From assembly GCA_963666755.2 (NCBI GenBank), contig CAXXGW010000002.1, forward strand, positions 124,001 to 188,000: a stretch of 64,000 bases of DNA, read 5' to 3'. Position numbers and translations under genes: made by a program. This stretch comes from CAXXOK01 sp963666755. GTDB lineage: Bacteria > Bacillota > Clostridia > Christensenellales > Aristaeellaceae. Each line of letters opens with the position of its first letter. Position 1 is the first letter of the stretch. Positions 1-7,784 of this stretch are shown piece by piece. The notes beneath the pieces were generated by a model, which saw nothing but the letters and a program-made list of their open reading frames with translations, was not told the DNA's origin and searched no databases.

Positions 1-16
1 CCACAGGCAATTTCAG

Positions 17-60
17 ATTGCAACGTTTCATGCGTTTCATGTTGCAACGTTATGAAACGT
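17..60. promoter_or_regulatory. Repeat cluster, probable enhancer-binding activator site
   Basis: TTGCAACGTT occurs twice, at 18-27 and 42-51. GTTTCAT (34-40) and ATGAAAC (52-58) form an inverted repeat around the palindrome GTTGCAAC (41-48). ACGTTTCAT (23-31) is also the reverse complement of ATGAAACGT (52-60). The cluster ends about 120 bp upstream of the sigma-54 promoter, which is where upstream activating sequences for sigma-54 activators normally lie. The activator gene is not in the window. The role is inferred from position and symmetry. Confidence 0.55.
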
Positions 61-177
61 GCCGAAGCCGTTTAGCGCCATTTGGGAAAAAAAGGGCCTT
101 TCTGTCAAGGCGGGCTTTTCGCCGGGAGAGGATACCCGCATCATGTAAGAAACAAATTTGCAAAAGGGGTTGCCATT

Positions 178-193
178 TGGCACGTTTTTTGCT
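178..193 (+). promoter_or_regulatory. Sigma-54 (-24/-12) promoter of the aldarate operon
   Basis: The sequence TGGCACGTTTTTTGCT matches the sigma-54 consensus TGGCACG-N4-TTGCW without a mismatch. The invariant GG (179-180) and GC (191-192) are separated by exactly 10 nt. Transcription would start near 203-205, about 30 nt before the TTG start of tctB. No competing sigma-70 promoter is obvious between here and the gene. Confidence 0.85.
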
Positions 194-234
194 TGTATTT
201 GAGTATGTAGTGTATTTACGGAGGGGGAGTCATA

Positions 235-738
235 TTGTCGTTCAAGAAGAGTAGGGATCTGATCCTCGGCGTTGTGATGCTGCTGTTCAGCGGGTTTTAC
301 CTGTACTTTGCACAGCAGATCGTTACGCGCCCCAAACTGGTACCCAGCTTTGCCAGCGCCAGAATCATGCCCAACCTGCTGGGCGGGCTGCTTGCGATCC
401 TGTCGGTCATCTGTATTATACAGGGGATTCGCAAGTGGATAAACCCCCGGCAGGAAACCGGGGAGGAGAAAACCGATAAGGGCGATCTGCTCGCGGTAAC
501 GCTCACGTTCGCCGTGATTATCGGCTACACGCTGGTTATGCAGCCTCTGGGCTTCTGCCTTTCGACCATTCTGTATCTCTTTGTACAGATGCTGATCCTT
601 GCTCCGGCAAACAAACGCAACTATCTGCTGTTTGCCATTGTCGCGGTGGCGTTTACGGCGCTGGTCTACGTGGCGTTCCGCGTCGGGCTGCAGCAGCTGC
701 TGCCCCGCGGCGTGATCGAGAGCCTGCTGGGCTTCTGA
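235..738 (+). CDS. tctB: Tripartite tricarboxylate transporter small membrane subunit (TctB family)
   Basis: This 167-residue protein has about four to five hydrophobic segments (near 8-25, 45-64, 85-104, 107-125 and 133-155), the usual size and topology of TctB. TctB supports the large TctA permease in solute-binding-protein-dependent uptake of di- and tricarboxylates. The start is TTG at 235, chosen because a GGAGGGGG ribosome site sits just upstream and the N-terminus MSFKKSRD leads directly into the first membrane segment. It is the first gene after the sigma-54 promoter and is followed 31 nt later by tctA. Given the downstream enzymes, the likely substrate is a sugar diacid; that is inference. 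Confidence 0.85.
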   Translation: MSFKKSRDLILGVVMLLFSGFYLYFAQQIVTRPKLVPSFASARIMPNLLGGLLAILSVICIIQGIRKWINPRQETGEEKTDKGDLLAVTLTFAVIIGYTLVMQPLGFCLSTILYLFVQMLILAPANKRNYLLFAIVAVAFTALVYVAFRVGLQQLLPRGVIESLLGF

Positions 739-769
739 CATTTAATAAGAAAGAAAGGGAACGCAATAC

Positions 770-2287
770 ATGTCAACCATGGATTTGATCGGCGTCGGTT
801 TCGGCACCATCCTGACCCCCACCGGCATTTTTCTGATGTTCATCGGTGTGGCCGTGGGCATCGTGTTTGGCGCGCTGCCCGGGCTGTCCGCCACGATGGC
901 CATCGCGCTGTTTTTACCGGTTACCTACGCCATGGCCTCGTCCGATGCCATGACGCTGCTGATGGCCCTGTTTATCGGCGCGATTTCCGGCGGCCTGATT
1001 TCCGCCATCCTGTTGCACATCCCGGGCACGCCCTCCAGCGTGGCTACCTGTTTTGACGGCCACCCTCTGGCCCGGAACGGACAGGCCGCCAAGGCGCTGG
1101 GCATCGGCGTGGTGTTCAGCTTCCTGGGCACGGTGTTCAGCACCATCCTGCTGATGTTCATCGCGCCGCAGATTGCCCGCGTCGCCATCAACTTCGGCTC
1201 CTTTGAGTTTTTCTCCATTGCCATTTTCTCGCTGACCATGATCGCCACCCTGTCCAGCGGCAACATGGTCAAGGGCGTGATGTCGGGCGTGATCGGCTTC
1301 ATGTTTTCCACCGTGGGCACCGACACCATCGGCAGCTGCACGCGCTTTACCTTTGGCAGCACCTACCTCAAGGGCGGGTTTGACATGCTGGCCGTCATGG
1401 TGGGGCTGTTCGCGGTGGGCGAAATCATCAGCGCGGCGCAAACCAGCCGCCACAACAGCGAACAGCTGACCGCCCAGCCCAGCATGAAAGGCATCCGGGG
1501 CTTTGGCTTCAGCCTGAAGGAGTTCTTCGGCCAGGGCGTGAACGCCCTGCGCAGCGCGCTGATCGGCATGGGCATCGGCATCCTGCCCGGCATCGGCGGC
1601 GGCACCAGCAACGTGATGGCCTACACCGTCGCCAAGAACTGCGATAAGCACCCCGAACGGTTCGGCACGGGCTGCATCGACGGCGTAGTGGCTTCGGAAA
1701 CGGCCAACAACGCCACCATCGGCGGCGCGATGGTTCCGCTGCTGACGCTGGGTATCCCCGGTGATACCACCACGGCCATGCTGCTGGGCGCGCTGACCCT
1801 GCACGGTTTAACCCCGGGGCCGCTGCTGTTCCAGAATCAGGCGGATATCGTGTACGGCATTTTCGCCGCCATGCTGGTGTGCAGCGTAATCATGCTGTTT
1901 ATGGAGTTTTTCGGCCTGCGCATTTTTGTCAAGCTCCTGAACATTCCCAAGTACATCCTGCTGCCCTGCGTGTTCGTGCTGTGCGTAATCGGCGCGTACG
2001 CGCTCAAGAACAACATGAGCCAGGTCATCGCCTGCCTGATTTTCGGCGCCATCGGCTTTGCGTTCAAGAAATTCAACATCCCCACCACGCCGTTCATCCT
2101 GGGCTTTATTCTGGGCCCGCTTGCGGAGATCAACTACCGCCGGGGCCTGATCCGCACCAAGGGCAGCTTCCTGCCCTTCCTCACCTCGCCCATCAGCGCC
2201 GTGTTTCTGGGCATCGCGGTGCTCGTAATCGTGGCGGCAATCGTGAAACCCATGCTGGATAAACGCAAGGCGGCCCGGCAGGGCTAA
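770..2287 (+). CDS. tctA: Tripartite tricarboxylate transporter large permease (TctA family)
   Basis: The 505-residue, highly hydrophobic protein has the family's usual length and motifs: GALPGLSATMAIALFLP near residue 35, HIPGTPSSVATCFDGHPLAR near 85, and GILPGIGGGTSNVMAY near 270 followed by ASETANNATIGGAMVPLLTLGIPGD in two runs. These are the paired intramembrane loops of TctA. The subunit carries the solute across the membrane together with TctB. The periplasmic binding protein TctC, normally the third component, is not encoded in the window and may lie upstream of position 1. Placement in the glucarate/galactarate operon suggests aldarate import. Confidence 0.92.
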   Translation: MSTMDLIGVGFGTILTPTGIFLMFIGVAVGIVFGALPGLSATMAIALFLPVTYAMASSDAMTLLMALFIGAISGGLISAILLHIPGTPSSVATCFDGHPLARNGQAAKALGIGVVFSFLGTVFSTILLMFIAPQIARVAINFGSFEFFSIAIFSLTMIATLSSGNMVKGVMSGVIGFMFSTVGTDTIGSCTRFTFGSTYLKGGFDMLAVMVGLFAVGEIISAAQTSRHNSEQLTAQPSMKGIRGFGFSLKEFFGQGVNALRSALIGMGIGILPGIGGGTSNVMAYTVAKNCDKHPERFGTGCIDGVVASETANNATIGGAMVPLLTLGIPGDTTTAMLLGALTLHGLTPGPLLFQNQADIVYGIFAAMLVCSVIMLFMEFFGLRIFVKLLNIPKYILLPCVFVLCVIGAYALKNNMSQVIACLIFGAIGFAFKKFNIPTTPFILGFILGPLAEINYRRGLIRTKGSFLPFLTSPISAVFLGIAVLVIVAAIVKPMLDKRKAARQG

Positions 2288-2377
2288 GCTGCCGCGCAAA
2301 AGCCGCGCAGGGCAAACGGCAGAACCGCAGGCCCGGCCGCGAAGGTCGGCCAAAACGCGAAAGGAGGGGGAACGGGC

Positions 2378-3664
2378 ATGTCCGCAACCCGGTTGGAAGT
2401 TCAGCAGACCCAAAAACTATCCCAAAGCCTGCAAACGGTCATCTCCCTCCTTTCGCTGGATTTGGACGACCTGAGCGGCGAAATGCAGAAGGCCGTCGAG
2501 GAAAACCCCGCGCTGCGCTTTGTGCCGCCGCAAAAATCCGCTCAGGATTACGCCCTGATGGTGAAAAGCCGCTACCGCGGCAGCCACAGCGACGAGGATG
2601 CGCTGGCCGAAATCCCCGCGGCGGACGAGCCCCTGCTTGCCGATCTGGAGCAGCAGCTGCACCTGAGCGGGCTGGAAGAAAACGTGCTGCGCCCGGCCCT
2701 CGCCATCCTGCACATGCTTACGCCGCGCGGCTATTTTGCCCAGGCGCTGGACGAGTTTGCCGCCGAGGCCGGCGTAACGCCCGACATCGCCCGGCAGGCG
2801 CTGGAGGCGGTGCAGGCGCTGGAGCCCATGGGTATTGGCGCGCGCTCGGTGGGCGAGTATCTGGAAATGCAGTTGCATACCCGCAGCCATGTGGATCCGC
2901 TCTGTTACGACCTGATCAACCTCTACCTGCTGGACATCGTCAAGGGCAACACCCGGCAGATCGCCAAGGAAACGGGGGCCACGCAGGCGCGCATCCGCCA
3001 GTGTATGGATACCATCCGCAGCCTTTCGCCCGCGCCCTGCTCCCTGCGGGAGGAAACGGTTCATTATATCATGCCGGAGTTTTCGGTGGAGGCGGACGCG
3101 GACAATGTGCTGAGCATCCAGTTCCACAACGATTATTACCCCACCCTCCAGCAGGACGCCACCTTCAGCCGCCTGGCCGAAACCCTTCAGGGGGACGAGC
3201 TGGCCTTTGCCCGCAGGATGCAAACCTCGGCAACCCGGCTGATCCGCGCGGTGGAAATGCGCCAGACCACCATGGAAAAGGTGGCGCGCATCATTGTGCG
3301 GGAGCAGAGCGCCTTCTTTCTGGGGCAGTACAGCCTGCTGCCCCTGCCCATCAGCCGCGTAGCGGAGGAGGTCGGCGTACACGAAACCACCATCTACCGT
3401 ACCCTCCAGAATAAATACCTGTATTGCGCCAGAGGCACCTACGCCTTAAGCCACTTTTTCCAGAAGGAGGTTTCCGCCGGCACCAGCACGGTGCATGTAA
3501 AGGAAATCATTCAGGAAATCTGCCGTGAAAACGGCCGGATGTCCGACCGCGCCATCACCGAGGTGCTGGAAAAACGGGGGATTACGCTATCCCGGCGCAC
3601 AGTGGCCAAATACCGCGCCCAAATGGAAATTGATACCAGCTTTCGCCGCAAGGCGGAACCCTAA
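2378..3664 (+). CDS. rpoN: RNA polymerase sigma-54 factor RpoN
   Basis: The 428-residue protein contains all sigma-54 regions: an N-terminal Gln-rich activator-response segment (QKLSQSLQTVISLLSLDLDD), the core-binding middle, the helix-turn-helix near 325-345 (SRVAEEVGVHETTIYRTLQN) and the C-terminal RpoN box (RRTVAKYR near 406-413) that reads the -24 element. AAGGAGGGGG precedes the ATG. It directs core polymerase to -24/-12 promoters and requires an AAA+ activator to open them. It sits in the middle of a catabolic operon, 90 bp after tctA and 9 bp before the LarA-like gene. That is unusual, because rpoN is normally a housekeeping locus. The operon's own promoter is of sigma-54 type, so the gene may be autoregulated. 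Confidence 0.95.
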   Translation: MSATRLEVQQTQKLSQSLQTVISLLSLDLDDLSGEMQKAVEENPALRFVPPQKSAQDYALMVKSRYRGSHSDEDALAEIPAADEPLLADLEQQLHLSGLEENVLRPALAILHMLTPRGYFAQALDEFAAEAGVTPDIARQALEAVQALEPMGIGARSVGEYLEMQLHTRSHVDPLCYDLINLYLLDIVKGNTRQIAKETGATQARIRQCMDTIRSLSPAPCSLREETVHYIMPEFSVEADADNVLSIQFHNDYYPTLQQDATFSRLAETLQGDELAFARRMQTSATRLIRAVEMRQTTMEKVARIIVREQSAFFLGQYSLLPLPISRVAEEVGVHETTIYRTLQNKYLYCARGTYALSHFFQKEVSAGTSTVHVKEIIQEICRENGRMSDRAITEVLEKRGITLSRRTVAKYRAQMEIDTSFRRKAEP

Positions 3665-3673
3665 GGAGTCAAA

Positions 3674-4984
3674 ATGGAAATTAAAAAGGACGGAACCGTG
3701 TCGCGGCTGCTCAGGGATGTGCCGCTGCCCCGCATGTTCCACGCCGCGCAGAAATTTCCGGATACCCACATCGAGCGGGAAGACATTGAAAAGGCGATCT
3801 TTACCGAGATTGCGCGCTCCGGCGTGGGCGAACGCGTCAGGCCCGGCATGCGCATCGCCATAACCGCGGGCAGCCGGGGCATCCGCAATGTGGATGAGAT
3901 TACCCGCTCGGTGGTGGCCTGGGTCAAATCCCGCGGGGCCGTGCCGTTTATCGTGCCGGCCATGGGCAGCCACGGCGGGGCCACGGCCGAGGGGCAGAAG
4001 GAGCTGCTGGCGGGGTACGGCATCACGGAGCAAACCATGGGCTGCGAAATCCGGAGCAGCATGGAAACCGTGCTGCTGGGCCGCAGCGAGCTGGACAAGC
4101 CCGTGTACATGGATCGCAACGCCTTCGAAGCCGACGGCATCATCCTCTCCTGCCGGTTGAAGCCCCACAACGCCTTTCGCGGCCCCATCGAAAGCGGCCC
4201 CTGCAAAATGATGACGGTGGGCCTGGGCAAGCAGAAGGGCGCGGAGCAGGTGCATTCCGACGGCATGGACATCATTTTTAAAAACATTCCCACCATGGCC
4301 AAGGTTACGCTGAACACCGGCAAAATCCTGTTCGCCATCCCGTGTCTGGAAAACGCGTACGACCAGACCCTGCTGTTTGAGGCCATTCCGGCGGAAAAAA
4401 TCCTCACGCGGGAGCCGGAGCTGCTCAAAACCGCGTTTGCCAACATGCCCTCCCTGCTGGTGCGGGAAGGGGATGTGCTGGTTGTGGACCGCATCGGGAA
4501 AAACTTCAGCGGCACGGGCGTAGACCCCAACATCACCGGCACGTTTTCCACGCCCTATGCCAGCGGCGGCGTGAAGGTGCAGCGCACCTGCTTTTTGGAC
4601 CTTACCGAAGAAAGCCACGGCAACAGCCTTGGCGTAGGGCTGGCCAGCGCCATCACCCGCCGCATTTATGACCAGATCGACGCGGACGCCATGTACACCA
4701 ACTGCATCACCAGCACGGTGATCAAATCCGCCATGGTGCCCTGTGTGCTGTATACCGATAAGGAAGCGGTGCAGTTTTGCATCCGCACCTGCAACCGGAT
4801 CGATCCGGAGCGCCCCCGCGTGATCCGCATCCGCAACAGCCTGCACATCGGGCAGGTGATGCTCTCGGAAGCCTATTACGCGGATGTGCGGGCGGGCAAA
4901 TACCCCGGGCTTGAGGCGCTGGACGCGCCTGAAGGGATGCTGTTTGATGATCAAGGCACGCTCACAACGCCGTGGCTGTCTTAA
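3674..4984 (+). CDS. LarA-like (DUF2088) racemase/epimerase homologue
   Basis: The 436-residue protein belongs to the nickel-pincer lactate racemase superfamily. It has the N-terminal Rossmann-like half with PAMGSHGGAT near 95-104 and the central KPHNAFRGPIESGPCKMM segment near 162, followed by a His-containing stretch (EQVHSDG). Known members interconvert 2-hydroxyacid stereoisomers, including lactate, malate and, in one clade, a gluconate 2-epimerase. Its place between rpoN and a DapA-family aldolase suggests an epimerase acting on a sugar acid or diacid. The cofactor-synthesis genes larB, larC and larE are not in the window. Family assignment is good; the substrate is inferred from context only. 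Confidence 0.72.
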   Translation: MEIKKDGTVSRLLRDVPLPRMFHAAQKFPDTHIEREDIEKAIFTEIARSGVGERVRPGMRIAITAGSRGIRNVDEITRSVVAWVKSRGAVPFIVPAMGSHGGATAEGQKELLAGYGITEQTMGCEIRSSMETVLLGRSELDKPVYMDRNAFEADGIILSCRLKPHNAFRGPIESGPCKMMTVGLGKQKGAEQVHSDGMDIIFKNIPTMAKVTLNTGKILFAIPCLENAYDQTLLFEAIPAEKILTREPELLKTAFANMPSLLVREGDVLVVDRIGKNFSGTGVDPNITGTFSTPYASGGVKVQRTCFLDLTEESHGNSLGVGLASAITRRIYDQIDADAMYTNCITSTVIKSAMVPCVLYTDKEAVQFCIRTCNRIDPERPRVIRIRNSLHIGQVMLSEAYYADVRAGKYPGLEALDAPEGMLFDDQGTLTTPWLS

Positions 4985-5002
4985 GAAAAGGAGAAAACGA
5001 GT

Positions 5003-5896
5003 ATGAGCTTTACCCCCAAGGGCATTGTGGTGCCGATTGTAACCCCGCTTACCGCGGAGGGCCAATTTGACGAACCGGCGTACCGCAGCCTGATCGACTA
5101 TCTGGCGGACAACGGCATCCACGGTGTGTTTCCGTTTGGGACGACGGGTGAGTTTTATGCCTTCGATCAGGGTTTTTACAACAATATTCTGGAAGTGACC
5201 AAGGACGCCGTGGCGGGCCGCATGTCCATCTACGCGGGCGCCAACCACATTACCACCAAGGGCACGGCCCAGATTGCCAAAGCGGTTGCAGGCGTGGGCG
5301 GCATCGACGCCCTGAGCGTGCTCACCCCTATGTTCGTAAGCCAGACCCAGCACGAGGTATACGAGTATTACCGCGAGGTGGCCGCCGAAACGGATTTGCC
5401 CATCATCATCTACAACAACAAGCCCAAAACCAACGTGACCGTCGAGCCGGAAACCGTAGCCCGGCTGGCCGAGGTGGAAAACATCATCGGCGTGAAGGAT
5501 TCCACCGGCGATATGACCAACACCGAGGAGTACCTGCGCCTGACCCGCGGCATGAAGCACTTCCATGTGATGATGGGGCGCGATACCCTGATCTACGCCG
5601 CGCTCAACTGCGGCGCGTCGGGGGCCATCGCCAGCTGCGCCAACGTGGCGCCGCGCATCGCCGCCGATATCTACAACAAATTTATCGCCGGCGACCGGGA
5701 AGGCGCGCTGGAGGCGCAATTTACCTTCTCCTCCCTGCGCATCGCCACCAACATGGGCTCCTTCCCCGTGGTGCTCAAGGAGGCGCTCAAGATGATCGGC
5801 CATGACTGCGGCGATTGCGTCAAGCCCATTCAGCCCCTGAGCGACGCCCAGCGCGAAACGCTGCGCGGCGTGCTTGCCGGCATAGGCCTGCTGTGA
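5003..5896 (+). CDS. DapA/NanA-family class I aldolase or dehydratase, probably for keto-deoxy-glucarate
   Basis: The 297-residue TIM barrel has the GTTGE motif (46-50), the catalytic Tyr137 in IIYNNKP and the Schiff-base Lys165 in IIGVKDSTGD, so the active site looks intact. The family covers dihydrodipicolinate synthase, N-acetylneuraminate lyase, 2-keto-3-deoxygluconate aldolase and 5-keto-4-deoxyglucarate dehydratase. The operon also encodes both aldarate dehydratases, tartronate-semialdehyde reductase and glycerate kinase, but no GarL. The simplest reading is that this protein cleaves 5-keto-4-deoxyglucarate to pyruvate and tartronate semialdehyde. Decarboxylating dehydration to 2-oxoglutarate semialdehyde (KdgD type) is the alternative. 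GGAGAAAACGAGT precedes the ATG, and the stop overlaps the next start. Confidence 0.8.
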   Translation: MSFTPKGIVVPIVTPLTAEGQFDEPAYRSLIDYLADNGIHGVFPFGTTGEFYAFDQGFYNNILEVTKDAVAGRMSIYAGANHITTKGTAQIAKAVAGVGGIDALSVLTPMFVSQTQHEVYEYYREVAAETDLPIIIYNNKPKTNVTVEPETVARLAEVENIIGVKDSTGDMTNTEEYLRLTRGMKHFHVMMGRDTLIYAALNCGASGAIASCANVAPRIAADIYNKFIAGDREGALEAQFTFSSLRIATNMGSFPVVLKEALKMIGHDCGDCVKPIQPLSDAQRETLRGVLAGIGLL

Positions 5897-6813
5897 ACGA
5901 AATCGTCACCCGGATGGTCGATACCCAGATGCTGCTTTTCCTGTACATGCTGTGCGGCTTTACGGTCAGCAGGCTGAACCTCATCCGGGATTCGAACCGC
6001 AGCGCGCTGGTACGGCTGCTGATGGACGTTGCCATGCCGATGATGGTGCTGAACGCCTTTAACAAGCCCACCACGCGGGAGCAGATCCTCTCCTCGCTGC
6101 TGGTGATCGCCATCTCCTTTGCGGCGTGCGTCGTAACCGGGCTGCTCGGGCTGCTGCTGTGGCGCAACCAGCCCGACAACAAGCGCAAGGTGCTGATGTA
6201 CGCCAGCATGTTCAGCAACTCGGGCAACGCGGGCCTGCCGATTATCAACCTGGTGTTCGGCCCCACGGGCGTGTTTTACGCCAGCATGTACCTGCTGCCG
6301 CCCCGCATCCTGCAATGGACGGTGGGGCTGGGGTTTTTCGTCAGGCCGGAAAAGGGCGGCTGGGTGCGCAACGTGCTGCTCAACCCCATGGTGGTGGTGG
6401 TGTACATCGGGCTGTTCCTGATGGCCACCGGCTGGCAGATTCCCGGCGTGCTGGGCACGGCCGTCGCCAATCTGGGCAACATGACCAGCCCGCTTTCCAT
6501 GATCCTGATCGGCGCCACGCTGGCTCACATGGACTGGAAAAAGCTGCTGGACAAAACCGTGCTGCTGATCAGCTTTCTCCGGCTGATCGCCTTCCCGATG
6601 CTGTTTGCCGTACTCCTGAAACTGATGCAGGCCGACGCGATGGCGATGAACATCTGCGTTATCCTGCTGGCGATGCCGGTGGCCTCCAACACGGCGGCCA
6701 TGGCCGAATGCTATGGCGGCGATTACGTGTTCGCCTCGGCCTGCGTCAGCGTTTCCACGCTGCTCAGTGTGGTTACGGTACCCGTAATCACCTGGCTGAT
6801 ACAACTGCTCTAG
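5893..6813 (+). CDS. AEC-family permease (auxin efflux carrier / malonate transporter type)
   Basis: The 306-residue protein carries about ten membrane segments in two halves, with the broken-helix motifs FSNSGNAGLPI and LAMPVASNTAAMAECYGGD typical of AEC carriers. The start is GTG at 5893, overlapping the TGA of the preceding gene (GTGA). The upstream in-frame ATG at 5815 lies inside that gene and would add 26 residues unlike the family. AEC proteins move small organic anions in either direction. In this operon it may take up an aldarate or related acid, or release a by-product. It is followed 24 nt later by the reductase gene. Confidence 0.82.
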   Translation: MNEIVTRMVDTQMLLFLYMLCGFTVSRLNLIRDSNRSALVRLLMDVAMPMMVLNAFNKPTTREQILSSLLVIAISFAACVVTGLLGLLLWRNQPDNKRKVLMYASMFSNSGNAGLPIINLVFGPTGVFYASMYLLPPRILQWTVGLGFFVRPEKGGWVRNVLLNPMVVVVYIGLFLMATGWQIPGVLGTAVANLGNMTSPLSMILIGATLAHMDWKKLLDKTVLLISFLRLIAFPMLFAVLLKLMQADAMAMNICVILLAMPVASNTAAMAECYGGDYVFASACVSVSTLLSVVTVPVITWLIQLL

Positions 6814-6837
6814 CTACTGAAAAGGGAGGAACTTACG

Positions 6838-7722
6838 ATGAAAATTGCCTTTATCGGTCTGGGAATCATGGGGAAACCAATGGCGCTCAACCTGCTGAAA
6901 GCCGGCCACGAGCTTCGCGTATATGATATTAACCAGGATACCATTGCGGAGCTGAAGGCCGCGGGCGCCATCGCGTGCGCAAGCTCGGCCGAAACCGTGC
7001 AGGGCGTGGACGCGGTTATCACCATGCTGCCCAACAGCCCGCACGTAAAGTCCGTCATGCTGGAAAAGGACAAGCTGGCGGAAAAGATGCCCAAGACCGC
7101 CACCTTTATCGACTGCTCGTCCATCAACCCCGTTGCGAGCCGCGAGATTGCCGCCAAGCTGGCCGAGCAGGGCATCGATATGCTGGATGCCCCGGTATCC
7201 GGCGGCCAGCCCAAGGCCTTAGACGGCACGCTCTCCTTCATGGTCGGCGGCAAACAGGAAACCTTCGACCGCTTTAAGGACGTGCTCTCCGCCATGGGCG
7301 CGAGCGTCGTGCTGTGCGGCGATGTGGGCGCGGGCAACGTGACCAAGCTGTGCAACCAGACCATCGTGGCCGTGAACATCGCCGCGCTGGCCGAGGCCAT
7401 GCAGATGGGCCAGATGTTTGGCGTCGCGCCGCAGAAGATTTTTGAGGCGATCCGCGGCGGGCTTGCGGGCTCCACCGTGATGAACGCCAAGGCTCCGATG
7501 ATGATGGATCAGAACTTTAAGCCCGGCTTCCGCATCGACCTGCACATCAAGGACCTGAACAACGTGGTGGACGCCGCCAAAATGGTGGACGCCCCGATTC
7601 CGCTGACCCAGTCCGTGCTTGAAATGATGAAGGTGCTGCACCACGACGGCGACAGCGGCCTGGACCACAGCGCGCTGCTCAAGTATTACCAGAAGCTGAC
7701 CGGCGAAGTGCTGCACCACTGA
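6838..7722 (+). CDS. garR: 2-hydroxy-3-oxopropionate (tartronate semialdehyde) reductase
   Basis: The 294-residue beta-hydroxyacid dehydrogenase shows the N-terminal NAD(P)-binding glycine motif GLGIMGKPMA (8-17), the substrate-binding DAPVSGG (117-123) and the catalytic Lys170 in GAGNVTKLCNQ. It would reduce tartronate semialdehyde to D-glycerate. The relatives 3-hydroxyisobutyrate dehydrogenase and 6-phosphogluconate dehydrogenase share the fold. The following glycerate kinase and the two aldarate dehydratases favour the GarR role. GGGAGGAACTTACG stands before the ATG. The gene lies in mid-operon and has no promoter of its own. Confidence 0.88.
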   Translation: MKIAFIGLGIMGKPMALNLLKAGHELRVYDINQDTIAELKAAGAIACASSAETVQGVDAVITMLPNSPHVKSVMLEKDKLAEKMPKTATFIDCSSINPVASREIAAKLAEQGIDMLDAPVSGGQPKALDGTLSFMVGGKQETFDRFKDVLSAMGASVVLCGDVGAGNVTKLCNQTIVAVNIAALAEAMQMGQMFGVAPQKIFEAIRGGLAGSTVMNAKAPMMMDQNFKPGFRIDLHIKDLNNVVDAAKMVDAPIPLTQSVLEMMKVLHHDGDSGLDHSALLKYYQKLTGEVLHH

Positions 7723-7784
7723 GAACCCGACCGGCGGGGTGCAGCCCGCGGGCGACGCCCCGCCGCAAGATAGGAATAACGCAG

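Noticed and set aside
3587..5803. A 738-codon minus-strand frame across the LarA-like and DapA-like genes
   Set aside because: Shadow frame of GC-rich genes on the other strand; both real genes have intact catalytic motifs.
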